A DNA stretch of 64,000 nucleotides from Microbacterium mitrae (GCF_008017445.1 NZ_VRSW01000002.1:1-64000); one strand, 5' to 3'; counted from the stretch's first letter, positions 27,606 through 36,989 are shown. Notes: a model not told the origin generated them from the letters alone. Program-made: numbers and translations.

Positions 27606-27923
27606 ATGTCGTCATGCAACAATGGCGAGGTGTCGACACCTGAACTTGCTCCGCGATCGCCGTTTCCTGGCATCGTCGCTGTGTGGGTCGCCGGGCTCCT
27701 GGCTGCCTCCGCAATCGGACTCTTCGTCGGGGTCGAGGCCCGGCCGCAGTGGCTGTGCGTTGCACTGGGCGGCTGCCTCATTCTGACGTTTGGCATTCAG
27801 GTGGCCTACGGCCGCCCCAATGGCTTCATTCGACGCGTCGGCCTGAGCATGCTCGGTGCGCTCATGGTGATGGGCGTGGTCTCGGTGGGTTTTGGTCTCG
27901 CCGAGATGATGACCGCCGTCTGA
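27606..27923 (+). CDS. Small membrane protein, about three transmembrane segments
   Basis: Up to 105 residues with hydrophobic segments at about residues 22-42, 48-66 and 78-100. The start is uncertain: ATG at 27606 or GTG at 27630 (STPELAPRSP), neither with a clear ribosome-binding site. It is divergent from glnR. No family is recognised. Confidence 0.65.
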   Translation: MSSCNNGEVSTPELAPRSPFPGIVAVWVAGLLAASAIGLFVGVEARPQWLCVALGGCLILTFGIQVAYGRPNGFIRRVGLSMLGALMVMGVVSVGFGLAEMMTAV

Positions 27924-27949
27924 GGTGCCGACAACGGGCGAGAGCGCGC

Positions 27950-27955
27950 TAGAGT
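27950..27955 (+). promoter_or_regulatory. -10 box (TAGAGT), leaderless
   Basis: TAGAGT ends six bases before the ATG at 27962. Confidence 0.5.
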
Positions 27956-27961
27956 AATGGC

Positions 27962-28075
27962 ATGGATTATCTTGCGCTTGAACTCTTCTTCGTAGGGCTC
28001 CTGGGACTCGCCGGGGCGGCTATCGCTTTTGTGTCGGGCGCCGTCCTGTGGAACCTGTTCCGCGGCCAGCGCTAA
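27962..28075 (+). CDS. 37-residue single-span membrane peptide
   Basis: The ATG at 27962 opens MDYLALELFFVGLLGLAGAA, a single long hydrophobic helix ending in WNLFRGQR and a TAA. A TAGAGT box six bases upstream and an ATG four bases beyond the stop (next gene) suggest a real cistron at the head of an operon. The function is unknown. Confidence 0.55.
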   Translation: MDYLALELFFVGLLGLAGAAIAFVSGAVLWNLFRGQR

Positions 28076-28079
28076 GCGC

Positions 28080-28673
28080 ATGATCGAGCTGCCGAGCGAT
28101 CTTCCGGCGGATCTCGTTCCGCTCTCCTGGCTACTGGGCGTATGGGAGGGCGTTGGGGTCATTGACTATCACGTCGGTGATGACCATTACTCCGGTGAAT
28201 TCACCCACCGCGTGAGCTTCAGCCACGACGGTGGCGACTTCTTGAACTATTCCGCGACCGCCGTGATGACCGACACGAATCGTGCGCTGGTCAGCGAAGT
28301 CGGGTTCTGGCGTTTGGCACGCCCGCGCAGCGCCGCGGATGCTGGCCCCGGTCTGTTGCCCGCCACCGCGGAAGCGGTCGTTCGCACGGTCGATGATGTC
28401 GAAGCGCTTCGCCAAACGAGCGGTGGCTTCGAAATCGAAGTCAACTTGGTGCACTCCGATGGCGTGAGTGAGCTTTATCTCGGCGAGGTCAACGGGCCTC
28501 GCATTGAGATCGCCACCGACGCCGTTGTGCGTGGTGCGTCGGCATTGCCTTATGGCGCCGCGACGCGCATGTATGGCCTTGTGGACTCTCACCTGCTGTG
28601 GGCGTGGGATATAACAGCGTTGGGCGCTCCGCTTGCCTCGCACGCCTCTGCGCGACTCGCGAAGGTTTCTTGA
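28080..28673 (+). CDS. Nitrobindin / FABP-like beta-barrel protein (DUF1794)
   Basis: This 197-residue protein starts at ATG (MIELPSDLPADLVPLSWLLG). The GVWEGVGV motif, EVGFWRL and the C-terminal LASHASARL with a candidate heme-ligand histidine match the actinobacterial nitrobindin family, ten-stranded barrels that bind ferric heme and nitric oxide. The second strand reads FLNYSATAVMTD rather than the commoner form. Its stop overlaps the ygfZ start (TGATG). Confidence 0.82.
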   Translation: MIELPSDLPADLVPLSWLLGVWEGVGVIDYHVGDDHYSGEFTHRVSFSHDGGDFLNYSATAVMTDTNRALVSEVGFWRLARPRSAADAGPGLLPATAEAVVRTVDDVEALRQTSGGFEIEVNLVHSDGVSELYLGEVNGPRIEIATDAVVRGASALPYGAATRMYGLVDSHLLWAWDITALGAPLASHASARLAKVS

Positions 28674-29773
28674 TGAGCCGCTTCGCCTCCCTCCCCGGTG
28701 CCGTCGCCGGCCATCATGGCATCGCTCACTACGGCGAGCCACTGCGTGAACAGCGCGCGCTTGACCGCGGCACGGCGTTCGCCGAATTGGCCGACCGGGC
28801 CGTCGTTGCCCTCACCGGACCGGAACGCCTCACGTGGCTCAACTCCATCACCTCGCAGGCTGTTGATCGCCTGCCTGCTGGCGCTTCGACCGAGCTGCTC
28901 GTGCTTGACGTGCAGGGTCGCGTTGAGCACGCCGCCGGCGTGTACGACGACGGTGAGACCACGTATCTGCTGGTTGACATCGACGATGCGGAACCACTGT
29001 CAACGTGGCTGCTGCGGATGCGGTTTCGCGCGCAGGTCGAGATTGCGGCGACGACGGATTGGGTGCTCGTTGGCTTCAACGCGGGGGGCGCTGCCGAAGC
29101 GGTCGTGACCGCCGTGCTCGGTGACGATGCTCGAATTTGGGTCGACCCGTGGAGCGTGGTGACTCCCGGTGGCTGGCAATACTCCCACGCCGCCGAACAC
29201 CCGGGCGCTGATCGATCGTGGCGCGAAGCCATCGTCACGCCAGCGCAACGTGACGCTCTCATCGCGCAGCGTGGTTCCGTCACCGCCGCTGGCCTGCTTT
29301 CTGTCGATGCGCTGCGCATTGCCGCCTGGCGTCCGCGTTGGGCGAATGAGCGTGATGACCGCGTCATTCCGCACGAAGTCGACTGGCTGCGCTCAGCCGT
29401 GCACCTCAACAAGGGGTGCTACCGGGGCCAAGAGACGGTCGCGAAGGTTCACAACCTCGGCCACCCGCCGCGGCGCCTCGTGATGTTGCACCTCGACGGT
29501 AGCGACAGTGTGATTCCTGCACCCGGAACCACGGTGTACGACGGTGAGGATGAGGTCGGGGTGGTGACGTCAGCGGCCATGCATCACGAACTTGGTCCGA
29601 TCGCTCTGGCGATTGTGAGCCGTCGCGTGCCCGCGGAGTCATCCCTCAGCGTGCGCCTTGATGACGTGGTGATTTCGGCGGCGCAGGAGGTTATTGTTCC
29701 GGCCGATGCGGGAGCCACCGCGAACGTGCCGCGCCTGACACGCCTCTCGCGCAGGCCGCTCAAGCAAGACTGA
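28673..29773 (+). CDS. ygfZ: YgfZ/GcvT-family folate-binding protein
   Basis: This 366-residue protein uses the ATG overlapping the nitrobindin stop. It resembles GcvT but carries the YgfZ signature KGCYRGQE, whose cysteine is essential in the family, plus an N-terminal WLNSITSQAVD segment. YgfZ supports repair or maturation of iron-sulfur enzymes with tetrahydrofolate. Coupling with a heme-binding protein is suggestive but not proof of joint function. Confidence 0.93.
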   Translation: MSRFASLPGAVAGHHGIAHYGEPLREQRALDRGTAFAELADRAVVALTGPERLTWLNSITSQAVDRLPAGASTELLVLDVQGRVEHAAGVYDDGETTYLLVDIDDAEPLSTWLLRMRFRAQVEIAATTDWVLVGFNAGGAAEAVVTAVLGDDARIWVDPWSVVTPGGWQYSHAAEHPGADRSWREAIVTPAQRDALIAQRGSVTAAGLLSVDALRIAAWRPRWANERDDRVIPHEVDWLRSAVHLNKGCYRGQETVAKVHNLGHPPRRLVMLHLDGSDSVIPAPGTTVYDGEDEVGVVTSAAMHHELGPIALAIVSRRVPAESSLSVRLDDVVISAAQEVIVPADAGATANVPRLTRLSRRPLKQD

Positions 29774-29793
29774 GTGGCGGCGCGTGGGGGATT

Positions 29794-30192
29794 TTGTCCG
29801 ATTTCAGAGTGCGGTTCCGAATCGCCGGGGGTCTGTTTCCGGGTGTTTTTGCGTTAGTAAACGGGCTGGCAGCGGAGGGCATCCTCACCTCGGATGATGC
29901 GCAGTGGGTGCGTGAAACTAACGACCATGCGAATGCGGCCTACCGAGACCCGAGTTCGGTGGTTGCCGATTGTTATGACCCGATTGCGAATCCAGGAGCA
30001 AGGTCGTGGTTCAAGGCGACGGCCGAAGAACTCCTCACTTTGACGCGCGGGTATCTTGAGCTCTTGGCGCGCTATGACGTGCGGTGGGTGGAACCGCGCA
30101 CGGATTCGCCCGGCAGGATCACCTACGAGGATGACGTGCAGGTTGTAGCCGTGCCGTTTGTTTATCCCGACGGTTGGCCGTTTCGCACCTGA
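29794..30192 (+). CDS. Hypothetical protein
   Basis: This roughly 132-residue soluble protein probably starts at TTG (SDFRVRFRIAGGLFPG) preceded by GGGGGAT. It contains EILTSDDAQWVRETNDHAN-like acidic helices and SWFKATAEELLTLTRGYLE. There is no known motif and no membrane segment. The 30193-30404 space downstream holds a 16-bp direct repeat and no gene. Confidence 0.6.
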   Translation: MSDFRVRFRIAGGLFPGVFALVNGLAAEGILTSDDAQWVRETNDHANAAYRDPSSVVADCYDPIANPGARSWFKATAEELLTLTRGYLELLARYDVRWVEPRTDSPGRITYEDDVQVVAVPFVYPDGWPFRT

Positions 30193-30280
30193 CGCTGCGG
30201 GTTTGGGGGCGTTGGGTGAGTCGTTCTGCGTACCTGCTCGTAGTCACGGCGGCCCGGTGTGCCCGATATCCCCACCTCAC

Positions 30281-30314
30281 ACCCCCACGGCACACGACAC
30301 CCCCACGGCACACG
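30281..30314. repeat. Short direct repeat
   Basis: ACCCCCACGGCACACG occurs at 30281-30296 and again at 30299-30314, an 18-base period in a noncoding interval. The function is unknown. Confidence 0.7.
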
Positions 30315-30404
30315 CGCGGCATACGGCCACGAACGAGGCCACGTCAATGCCGACCGACAGCGCGACCACGCCGAGGCGACCTGTATCGCGCTGCGTCGCT
30401 GGGG

Positions 30405-31814
30405 CTAGCGGCTCAGATCCTTCAGGGCGCACTCGGCAGCGGCGACACCGCTCATCCCGTGCACACCCGCCGCGGGGGAGGTCGAGGCGCCACCGAGATA
30501 AATACCGTCGGCCCCGGTTCGGTACCCCAGCCAACCCAAACGTGGGCGAACAAACAGTTGCCGAAGAGACGTGGCGCCACCCGTGATGTCACCGCCAACG
30601 TACGCCGCATTGTGCGCCTCAAGCGCCGCGGGGCCGCGCACATGCATGCCCACAACACGCTCACGAAGCCCCGGCGCGAACTGCTCAACGCGCGCCAGAA
30701 TGCGCTCCGTTTCGTCGCCTCCCCACGCATGTGGCACCTGCGCATACAGCCAAAACGGAACCACGTTGCCCACCCGACGAGAAGCATCCGTGGTGTGGGG
30801 TTGTGCCGTCAAAACAAACGGCCGCTCCGGCATCCGCCCACGAGCAATCGCTGCCTCTGCCTCGCGCATCTCAGCCATGGTTCCGCCTACGTGCACGACG
30901 CCCGCGCGGCGCGACTCCTCATCCCTCCACGGCACCTCGCCCTCAACCGCAAGGTCGATCTTGTAGGCGGCAGGGCCGGGACGAAAGCGTCGCCACGCGC
31001 GTCCGACCTGGTACGGCACATCGGGCATGAGGGGGAGCGCTGCGGCGGGCGGCACGGTCAAAATGACAATGTCCGCGTCGATGTCTCGAGTGCTCGTGAC
31101 CGCCGCGGAGGTCTCAATGCGTCCGCCGAGGAGGCCAAGTTCGGCGGCGAGTGCCGCGGTGAGCGCACCCGCCCCGCCCTGAGCCATCGGCCAGCCGTGC
31201 GCATGCGCCATCGCACCCAGCATCACGCCAACCGACGATGACACCAGCGACGTCAGAGGCATGAACGCGTGAGCGGCAATGCCGCCAAACAGCGCCGCGG
31301 CCTGCGGGGTACGAAACAGTCGTGCCGTCAGAGTCGCGGGAGGCACGGCACGCGCACCGAGACGCCCCAGCATGAGGGGATGGCGCGGCCAACTAACGAG
31401 GGGCCGGAACGCAGTGGCGGCGAGCGCATCAGGGCGTGAACTCAACGGGCCGAAGAGCGCACGCCAGCGGCCACCGTCAACGCCGAGCTCCGCAGCCGTG
31501 GCATCGAGGTCGCGAAACAGGGTCGCCGTGCGTTGTCCCAGAAGCGGATGCGCCAGCTCAATCGGCGCGTGCCGCCACACCAGGCCATGCCGCTCAAGGC
31601 TCAACGATCGAAAGAACGGCGACGCAACAGCCGCAGGCAACGCCGTTGAACAGTCGTCATGAAGGAGGCCCGGAACCGTCAGCTCAGAGGTGAGAGCGCC
31701 GCCACCGATGCGGCTACTAGCTTCATAGACCGTGACCCTGATGCCCGCCTGTGCGAGACGAATGGCGGCAGCGAGACCGTTCGGACCCGAGCCGACAACT
31801 GCCGCCGTCGTCAC
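30405..31814 (-). CDS. FAD-dependent oxidoreductase, phytoene-desaturase (CrtI/PYROXD2) family
   Basis: This 469-residue protein has the N-terminal dinucleotide-binding motif VVGSGPNGLAAA at residues 6-17 and the following VYEASSRIGG, with the C-terminal FAD signature GIYLGGASTSPAAGVHGMSG. This matches CrtI-like desaturases and isomerases. No carotenoid genes are nearby, so the substrate is unknown. Its start overlaps the stop of the upstream methyltransferase by four bases. Confidence 0.88.
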   Translation of the reverse strand: MTTAAVVGSGPNGLAAAIRLAQAGIRVTVYEASSRIGGGALTSELTVPGLLHDDCSTALPAAVASPFFRSLSLERHGLVWRHAPIELAHPLLGQRTATLFRDLDATAAELGVDGGRWRALFGPLSSRPDALAATAFRPLVSWPRHPLMLGRLGARAVPPATLTARLFRTPQAAALFGGIAAHAFMPLTSLVSSSVGVMLGAMAHAHGWPMAQGGAGALTAALAAELGLLGGRIETSAAVTSTRDIDADIVILTVPPAAALPLMPDVPYQVGRAWRRFRPGPAAYKIDLAVEGEVPWRDEESRRAGVVHVGGTMAEMREAEAAIARGRMPERPFVLTAQPHTTDASRRVGNVVPFWLYAQVPHAWGGDETERILARVEQFAPGLRERVVGMHVRGPAALEAHNAAYVGGDITGGATSLRQLFVRPRLGWLGYRTGADGIYLGGASTSPAAGVHGMSGVAAAECALKDLSR

Positions 31815-32629
31815 GGCGCCACCGCAGCCCAGTCAACGGTGACCTCGCCCAGCCGCCAGCGCGAAGCGGTGCCCTGCACCGGCCAGCCGGCGTCTTTCAC
31901 GGCCCGTACGGTCGCAAGCCAGCGCTGCACCGGCCCAAAGGTTCCGAGCGGTGCGCTTCGCTCCCACGCGTCATCGAGCGCCGCGAGATATGCATGCACC
32001 CGCTGGCCAGGAACATTGTGGTGAATGAGCGCCTTCGGCAGCCGCTCCGCAACGATGCTGGGAGATTCCAGGCCCGCAAGACGCAGCGAAACCGTCAACC
32101 GCAACGGGGTAGCGGTGGGATCAATATCGATCCAACTCGAAACGCGTCCGATCTCATCGCACGTGCCCTCCACGAGCAACCCGCCTGGTTCCAAACGATG
32201 TGCCATCAGTGCCCAGGCCGCGGCAACGTCGGCCTCGTCATACTGGCGCAACACATTGAACGCTCGAATAATGCGAGGAGCGCGGGCGGTCGGCGTCTCA
32301 AAACCACCCTTGGCAAAACTCACCCGCGCATCTGCCGGAAATGTCGTGGTTCCGGCGCGCACCTCGGCCAGTTGCTGCGTGGCGCGAGCAACGCGATCGG
32401 CATCAATCTCAACGCCCAGCACCTCGGTTCCGGCGTTCACCTTGACGAGGCGGGCGTACAGCTCGAACGCCGTGACACCAGACGCACCGAAGCCCAGATC
32501 GACCACGAGGGGATTGGTGGCCGTCGTAAACTCGCGGCGTGCGGCAATCCAGCGGTCCACCCGGCGCAAGCGATTGGTTCCGGTGGTTCCGCGAGTTGCG
32601 TGCCCCGTGGGGGTGGTGCGACGAGCCAT
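31811..32629 (-). CDS. Class I SAM-dependent methyltransferase
   Basis: This 272-residue protein has motif I as VVDLGFGASG at about residues 42-51 and motif II as LGVEIDADRV, followed by FNVLRQYDEADV. The N-terminus is Arg-rich (MARRTTPTGHATRG). It is translationally coupled to the downstream FAD oxidoreductase. The target is unknown. Confidence 0.85.
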   Translation of the reverse strand: MARRTTPTGHATRGTTGTNRLRRVDRWIAARREFTTATNPLVVDLGFGASGVTAFELYARLVKVNAGTEVLGVEIDADRVARATQQLAEVRAGTTTFPADARVSFAKGGFETPTARAPRIIRAFNVLRQYDEADVAAAWALMAHRLEPGGLLVEGTCDEIGRVSSWIDIDPTATPLRLTVSLRLAGLESPSIVAERLPKALIHHNVPGQRVHAYLAALDDAWERSAPLGTFGPVQRWLATVRAVKDAGWPVQGTASRWRLGEVTVDWAAVAP

Positions 32630-32691
32630 GCTTCAATCTTGCCAGTGTCAGTGTGTGACATTCGGCGACGCAGTGGGCGGGTGCTCGCCGG

Positions 32692-32697
32692 TAGGCT
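32692..32697 (+). promoter_or_regulatory. -10 box (TAGGCT) for gpmA, leaderless
   Basis: TAGGCT ends six bases before the ATG at 32704, which favours that ATG over the GTG two codons upstream. Confidence 0.6.
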
Positions 32698-32703
32698 GTG
32701 AGC

Positions 32704-33456
32704 ATGACGGAGCCTTACACTCTCATCCTCCTTCGCCACGGACAGAGCGAATGGAACCAGCTGAACCTGTTCACGGGGTGGGTCGACGTTCGCCTCACCG
32801 AACAGGGCAAGAATGAAGCGCGCCGCGGCGGCGAGCTACTTGCCGAGGCTGGCCTGCTGCCCGATGTGCTGCACACGTCGTTGCTGAGCCGTGCCATCCA
32901 GACGGCGAACATTGCGCTGGACGCGGCCGACCGGTTGTGGATTCCAGTGACGCGCTCGTGGCGTCTGAACGAGCGCCACTACGGCGCCCTGCAGGGCAAA
33001 GACAAAGCGCAGACACTCGAAGAGTTTGGCCCCGAGCAGTTTCAGCTGTGGCGCCGCTCGTTCGATGTTCCGCCGCCCCCACTTGACGACGCGAGCGAAT
33101 TCAGCCAGGTAAACGATGTGCGTTACGCAGGCATTGACGGCGAGCTGCCTCGCACCGAGTCGCTGAGCCTCGTTATCGACCGCCTGCTGCCGTACTGGGA
33201 CAGCGCGATCGTGCCCGATCTGCAGGAGGGCAAGACGGTTCTTGTCACCGCACACGGCAACTCGCTGCGCGGTTTGGTGAAGCACCTCGAAGGCATCAGC
33301 GACGACGACATCGCCTCGCTCAACATTCCGACCGGCATTCCGCTGGTCTACCGCCTTGGCGCCGACCTCAAGCCGCTCGGCCCGGGCGAATACCTTGACC
33401 CGGAGGCGGCCGCCGCTGGCGCCGCCGCCGTCGCAAACCAGGGCGCGAAGCACTAA
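32704..33456 (+). CDS. gpmA: 2,3-bisphosphoglycerate-dependent phosphoglycerate mutase
   Basis: The glycolytic enzyme interconverts 3- and 2-phosphoglycerate. The 250-residue protein has the phosphohistidine motif [10 protein letters not shown], the [12 protein letters not shown] segment and the second catalytic histidine in [10 protein letters not shown]. Its place beside phoU and senX3-regX3 matches the conserved actinobacterial order. Confidence 0.97.
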   Translation: MTEPYTLILLRHGQSEWNQLNLFTGWVDVRLTEQGKNEARRGGELLAEAGLLPDVLHTSLLSRAIQTANIALDAADRLWIPVTRSWRLNERHYGALQGKDKAQTLEEFGPEQFQLWRRSFDVPPPPLDDASEFSQVNDVRYAGIDGELPRTESLSLVIDRLLPYWDSAIVPDLQEGKTVLVTAHGNSLRGLVKHLEGISDDDIASLNIPTGIPLVYRLGADLKPLGPGEYLDPEAAAAGAAAVANQGAKH

Positions 33457-33464
33457 CTCCGCCA

Positions 33465-33508
33465 CAAAGGGGGTGGCCGGGTGATTACTCACCCGGCCAC
33501 CCCCTTTG
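33465..33508. terminator. Bidirectional terminator between gpmA and phoU
   Basis: CAAAGGGGGTGGCCGGGT (33465-33482) and its perfect complement (33491-33508) form an 18-bp stem with an eight-base loop between convergent genes. Confidence 0.9.
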
Positions 33509-33552
33509 CATGCCGCGTCGGGCGCCGAACGGGCCCGCCGCTTGGCGCGGTG

Positions 33553-34224
33553 TTACGGCTGCGTCACGATAGCGTCGGTGTCGGCTGCCCAGTCGCCCGT
33601 GGCGAGGTAAACAACCTTCTTCGCGACCGAGACCGCATGGTCGGCGAAACGCTCGTGGTAACGGCTCGCGAGGGTGGCATCGACCGTTGCCCCCGCTTCG
33701 CCCTTCCAGTTTTCGGAGAGCACCTTCTCGAACACGGTCGCGTGCAACTCATCAACCAGATCGTCGTCGTTGCGAATCACGTCTGCCAGGCGCAAATCTT
33801 GCGTGCGCAGCAGGTCGGTCAGCTTGCGGGCAATGTCGACATCAAGTTCACCCATCTTGGTGAACGTGGTCTTCAAGCCCTTTGGAATCGCGCGTTCCGG
33901 AAAGCGGTATCGAGCAAGCTGAGCGATGTGCTCGGCCATGTCGCCCATGCGCTCCAGCGACGCGCTGACGCGGAGCGCCGTCACCACGGTGCGGAGGTCG
34001 CGCGCGACCGGCTGCTGGCGCGCCAGGATCTCAATGGCCAATTCGTCCAGTTCGACGGCCAATTCGTCAATGCGGCGGTCGTTGGTGATGACCTCATCGG
34101 CGAGCGTGACATCGCTGCCCGCGAACGCCTGGGTTGCCTTGTCGATAGCATCGGCGACGAGCTCGGAAATTTCGACGAGACGCGACTGCACCTCGTCCAA
34201 AGACTGGTGGAATACTTCGCGCAT
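33553..34224 (-). CDS. phoU: Phosphate signalling regulator PhoU
   Basis: This 223-residue, all-helical two-domain PhoU opens MREVFHQSLDEVQSRLVEI and carries the metal-binding motifs (ASLERMGDMAEHIAQLARY in domain 1, RYHERFADHAVSVAKKVVY in domain 2). It links PstSCAB activity to the SenX3 kinase. The start is chosen with AAAGG eight bases upstream; longer readings are not family-like. It is divergent from senX3. Confidence 0.97.
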   Translation of the reverse strand: MREVFHQSLDEVQSRLVEISELVADAIDKATQAFAGSDVTLADEVITNDRRIDELAVELDELAIEILARQQPVARDLRTVVTALRVSASLERMGDMAEHIAQLARYRFPERAIPKGLKTTFTKMGELDVDIARKLTDLLRTQDLRLADVIRNDDDLVDELHATVFEKVLSENWKGEAGATVDATLASRYHERFADHAVSVAKKVVYLATGDWAADTDAIVTQP

Positions 34225-34390
34225 CAAAACGCCTTTCGTATGCGCGCACTGCGCGACTGAATCGGGTGTGCAAATAGGGCACGGCAGGTCGCATCCGATT
34301 CTGATGACCAAAGGTTAACGATTGGTGCCCTCTGCGTGAATAGTAGACGGCGAGGCCCCAGAAATCGCGGAAACTGGCCGCAGAGACCAA

Positions 34391-34407
34391 GGTGAACAAT
34401 CTACGCT
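34391..34407 (+). promoter_or_regulatory. senX3 promoter: -10 TACGCT (leaderless) with a Pho half-site
   Basis: TACGCT (34402-34407) ends six bases before the senX3 ATG. A single Pho-box half-site complement GGTGAAC lies at 34391-34397. The rest of the 190-bp phoU-senX3 space shows no other clear element. Confidence 0.5.
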
Positions 34408-34413
34408 GGAGAT

Positions 34414-35751
34414 ATGAACTCGCTGGAGCTCTCGCTGCTGTCGCTGTGCCTGGGGCTCATCCTCGGCGGCGGCATCGCACTGTTGATTGTGGTCGCGTAC
34501 CGCACGCGAGACAAGCATTTGCAGGAGTCCAGCACCGAGCTGCCAGACGGTTTGACTCTCGTCATGGAGGGCATGACCGATGCTGCTGCGGTGATCGACA
34601 CCTCCAACCTGATTCTCGCGACCTCAAAAGCCGCCGGATGGTTGGGGTTTCGCGTCGGCGCAACCTTGCAAGACCCCGAGCTACGCGCGCTCGTCAAGGA
34701 GGCCCGTGCATCGGGCGTGCCAGAGACGCACTCCATGCGGTTGCGTATTGGCGACGTATCCACCGAGACTCGACTGGTTTCAGCGCGCGCGATTTCATTG
34801 GGCGGACGCCTCGCGTTGCTCACGGTGCGCGACATCAGTGAGGCCGAACGCGTTGAGCGCATGCGTCACGACTTCGTCTCGAACACCAGCCATGAGCTGA
34901 AGACCCCGGTCGGAGCGGTGACGTTGTTGGCAGAGGCGATCGAATCGGCGGCGGATGACCCAGCGCAGGTGCGCCACTTTGCCTCGCGTATCCAAGCCGA
35001 AGCGCTGCGCCTCGGCAACCTCACCTCGCGCATCATGAACCTGTCTCGCCTGCAGTCAACCGACAGCTTGGCGGAGACCCGGGCGGTGTCGATCGATGAG
35101 GTGGTTGCCGCCGCGATCGACATGCAGTCGGTTGCGGCCGAGTCTCAGGGGGTCGAGGTGGTACGCGGCGGCGACCGCGGGCTCTATGTGCGCGGTGACG
35201 TGCAGGTGCTAAGCGACGCCATTGCCAACCTGATTGCTAACGCGATTGCGTACTCGCCCGCGGGTTCCCGCGTCGGCGTCGGGGTCAAGCAGATGGCCGA
35301 TGCCGTTGAGATTTCGGTCGCAGATCGCGGTATCGGCATCGACGAGTCCGAGCAGAACCGCATTTTCGAGCGCTTTTACCGAGCCGATCAGGCTCGGTCG
35401 CGTCGCACCGGCGGCACCGGGCTTGGTCTGTCGATCGTCAAGCACGCGGTGCAGCGCCACGGCGGCGACGTGCGCCTCTGGTCGCGACCCGGGCGTGGTT
35501 CCACGTTCACCGTCACCCTGCCCCTCATTCCTGCCCCCGATGCCGATGAGCGTTCGCATAAGAAGAGCGGAACCAAGGGCAAGAAGGCGAAGAGCGGTGG
35601 CGGTTCGGCATCGCGACCGGTGAAGAAGAAGGCGGCGAAGTCGGCACCGGCCGCAGCCGCCGCCTCACGTGCCGAGCCCGCCGCTCGTGCGAAGAAGACT
35701 CCCCAGAAGACGGCCACAACGGCCACCCCGCAGAGAGAAGAGCAGGAATGA
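34414..35751 (+). CDS. senX3: Sensor histidine kinase SenX3 (PhoR-type)
   Basis: This 445-residue kinase has one N-terminal membrane segment (about 5-28), a PAS-like domain (about 45-140), phospho-acceptor His160 in SNTSHELKTP, and the ATP domain with NLIANAIAYS, DRGIGI, FERFYR and GTGLGLSI. It senses phosphate limitation with PhoU and Pst and phosphorylates RegX3. An unusual Lys/Ala-rich tail of about 60 residues follows the kinase domain. The stop overlaps regX3 by four bases. Confidence 0.96.
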   Translation: MNSLELSLLSLCLGLILGGGIALLIVVAYRTRDKHLQESSTELPDGLTLVMEGMTDAAAVIDTSNLILATSKAAGWLGFRVGATLQDPELRALVKEARASGVPETHSMRLRIGDVSTETRLVSARAISLGGRLALLTVRDISEAERVERMRHDFVSNTSHELKTPVGAVTLLAEAIESAADDPAQVRHFASRIQAEALRLGNLTSRIMNLSRLQSTDSLAETRAVSIDEVVAAAIDMQSVAAESQGVEVVRGGDRGLYVRGDVQVLSDAIANLIANAIAYSPAGSRVGVGVKQMADAVEISVADRGIGIDESEQNRIFERFYRADQARSRRTGGTGLGLSIVKHAVQRHGGDVRLWSRPGRGSTFTVTLPLIPAPDADERSHKKSGTKGKKAKSGGGSASRPVKKKAAKSAPAAAAASRAEPAARAKKTPQKTATTATPQREEQE

Positions 35752-36434
35752 CTCGTGTGCTCCTCGTCGAAGACGAACCCGACCTCGCCGACCCGCTGGC
35801 ATACCTGCTGAAGCGGGAAGGATATGAGGTTGAGATCGCCGAAGACGGACCGGCAGCGCTCGCCGCCTACCGCGATCGCGGCGCCGACATCATCCTGCTT
35901 GACCTCATGCTTCCGGGCATGCCAGGAACCGAGGTGGCGCGGCAAATTCGCGTGAACGCGCAGACGCCGATCATCATGCTCACCGCGAAGGACTCTGAGG
36001 TCGACATCGTGGTGGGGCTGGAGCTGGGCGCCGACGACTACATCACCAAGCCCTATTCTTCGCGCGAGCTGCTGGCGCGCATGAGGGCAGTGCTGCGGCG
36101 TTATGACTCGGTCGAGGCCGAGCTGGATGAGCGCCTACTCGAAAGCGAACGCGTCACGGTTGACCTTGACCGCCATGCCGTTTCGGTTGACGGTAGCGAG
36201 ATCAGCATGCCGTTGAAAGAGTTTGAGCTTCTCGAAGTTCTGATGCGCAATGCCGGCCGGGTGCTCACTCGTGGTCAGCTGATTGACCGCGTATGGGGTA
36301 GCGACTACTTCGGCGACACCAAGACGCTTGACGTGCACATTAAGCGCATTCGCTCGCGCATCGAGGAGAACCCCGCACAGCCTGTGTTGCTGGTCACCGT
36401 GCGCGGCCTTGGCTACCGCTTCGAGGCCAGCTAG
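35748..36434 (+). CDS. regX3: Response regulator RegX3 (phosphate, OmpR family)
   Basis: This 228-residue regulator has a receiver domain with phospho-acceptor Asp52 in ILLDLMLPGM, the acidic pair EDEPDLAD, and a winged helix with MPLKEFELLEVL and DVHIKRIRSRIE. It is the likely activator of the Pho box upstream of pstS. It is translationally coupled to senX3. Confidence 0.96.
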   Translation: MTRVLLVEDEPDLADPLAYLLKREGYEVEIAEDGPAALAAYRDRGADIILLDLMLPGMPGTEVARQIRVNAQTPIIMLTAKDSEVDIVVGLELGADDYITKPYSSRELLARMRAVLRRYDSVEAELDERLLESERVTVDLDRHAVSVDGSEISMPLKEFELLEVLMRNAGRVLTRGQLIDRVWGSDYFGDTKTLDVHIKRIRSRIEENPAQPVLLVTVRGLGYRFEAS

Positions 36435-36451
36435 CCGCCGCTGGAGACGAA

Positions 36452-36494
36452 AAAGAGGGAGGGTCGCACGCCGAGCGTGTGACCCTCCCTCTTT
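36452..36494. terminator. Terminator after regX3
   Basis: AAAGAGGGAGGGTC (36452-36465) pairs perfectly with GACCCTCCCTCTTT (36481-36494), with an inner CACG/CGTG stem. It lies between convergent genes and probably works in both directions. Confidence 0.88.
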
Positions 36495-36500
36495 CAGGAC

Positions 36501-36989
36501 TTACTCCTTCGGAGCGAGACCTTCGAGGTAGTGAAGCTTCTCTTCGAGCACCGGAACGTGCGTCATGACGGTCTCGCCGCCCGACGTGATGTACGACACG
36601 ACGGTGGCGCCGACCTCGGCGTTCATGCCTTCAAGCAGAACGGGGTCTTCGCCGTTGTCGCCCGTGCCGCCAAGCACGACGGTGGAGTGGGCGTCAACAT
36701 CAACCTCAACGTTGACGGCGTCGGCGCCCTCGTTGATCTGGATGGTGACCGTGTGGTCTTCATCGGTGTTGTTGACGAAGTTGCCGATCAGGTTGCCATT
36801 CTCGCCCGACTCGTCAGCAACGATAAACAGGTTGCGAACCTTGACGGGGCCCGAGGCGTCATCAATGTTGATGCCCTCCGCAGCCGAATACGGAATGGTT
36901 GTCGCCTGGGGCGAAATCATGTTGCAGCCGGTGGCGCCGAGGATTACGGCCGCACCGAGTGCGATGGACGCGAGCGCGCGCGAGGTCAC
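36501..36989 (-). CDS. Small lipoprotein of unknown function
   Basis: This 162-residue protein starts at GTG with GGGAGG four bases upstream. The lipobox GATGC places the acylated cysteine at residue 22. The mature part is a beta-rich domain ([36 protein letters not shown]). Similar lipoproteins occur next to carD in Microbacteriaceae. The function is unknown. Confidence 0.85.
   Translation of the reverse strand: MTSRALASIALGAAVILGATGCNMISPQATTIPYSAAEGINIDDASGPVKVRNLFIVADESGENGNLIGNFVNNTDEDHTVTIQINEGADAVNVEVDVDAHSTVVLGGTGDNGEDPVLLEGMNAEVGATVVSYITSGGETVMTHVPVLEEKLHYLEGLAPKE

Noticed and set aside
30174..31241. 355-codon frame opposite the FAD oxidoreductase
   Set aside because: Antisense to a gene with clear FAD motifs; composition rich in Arg, His and Pro.
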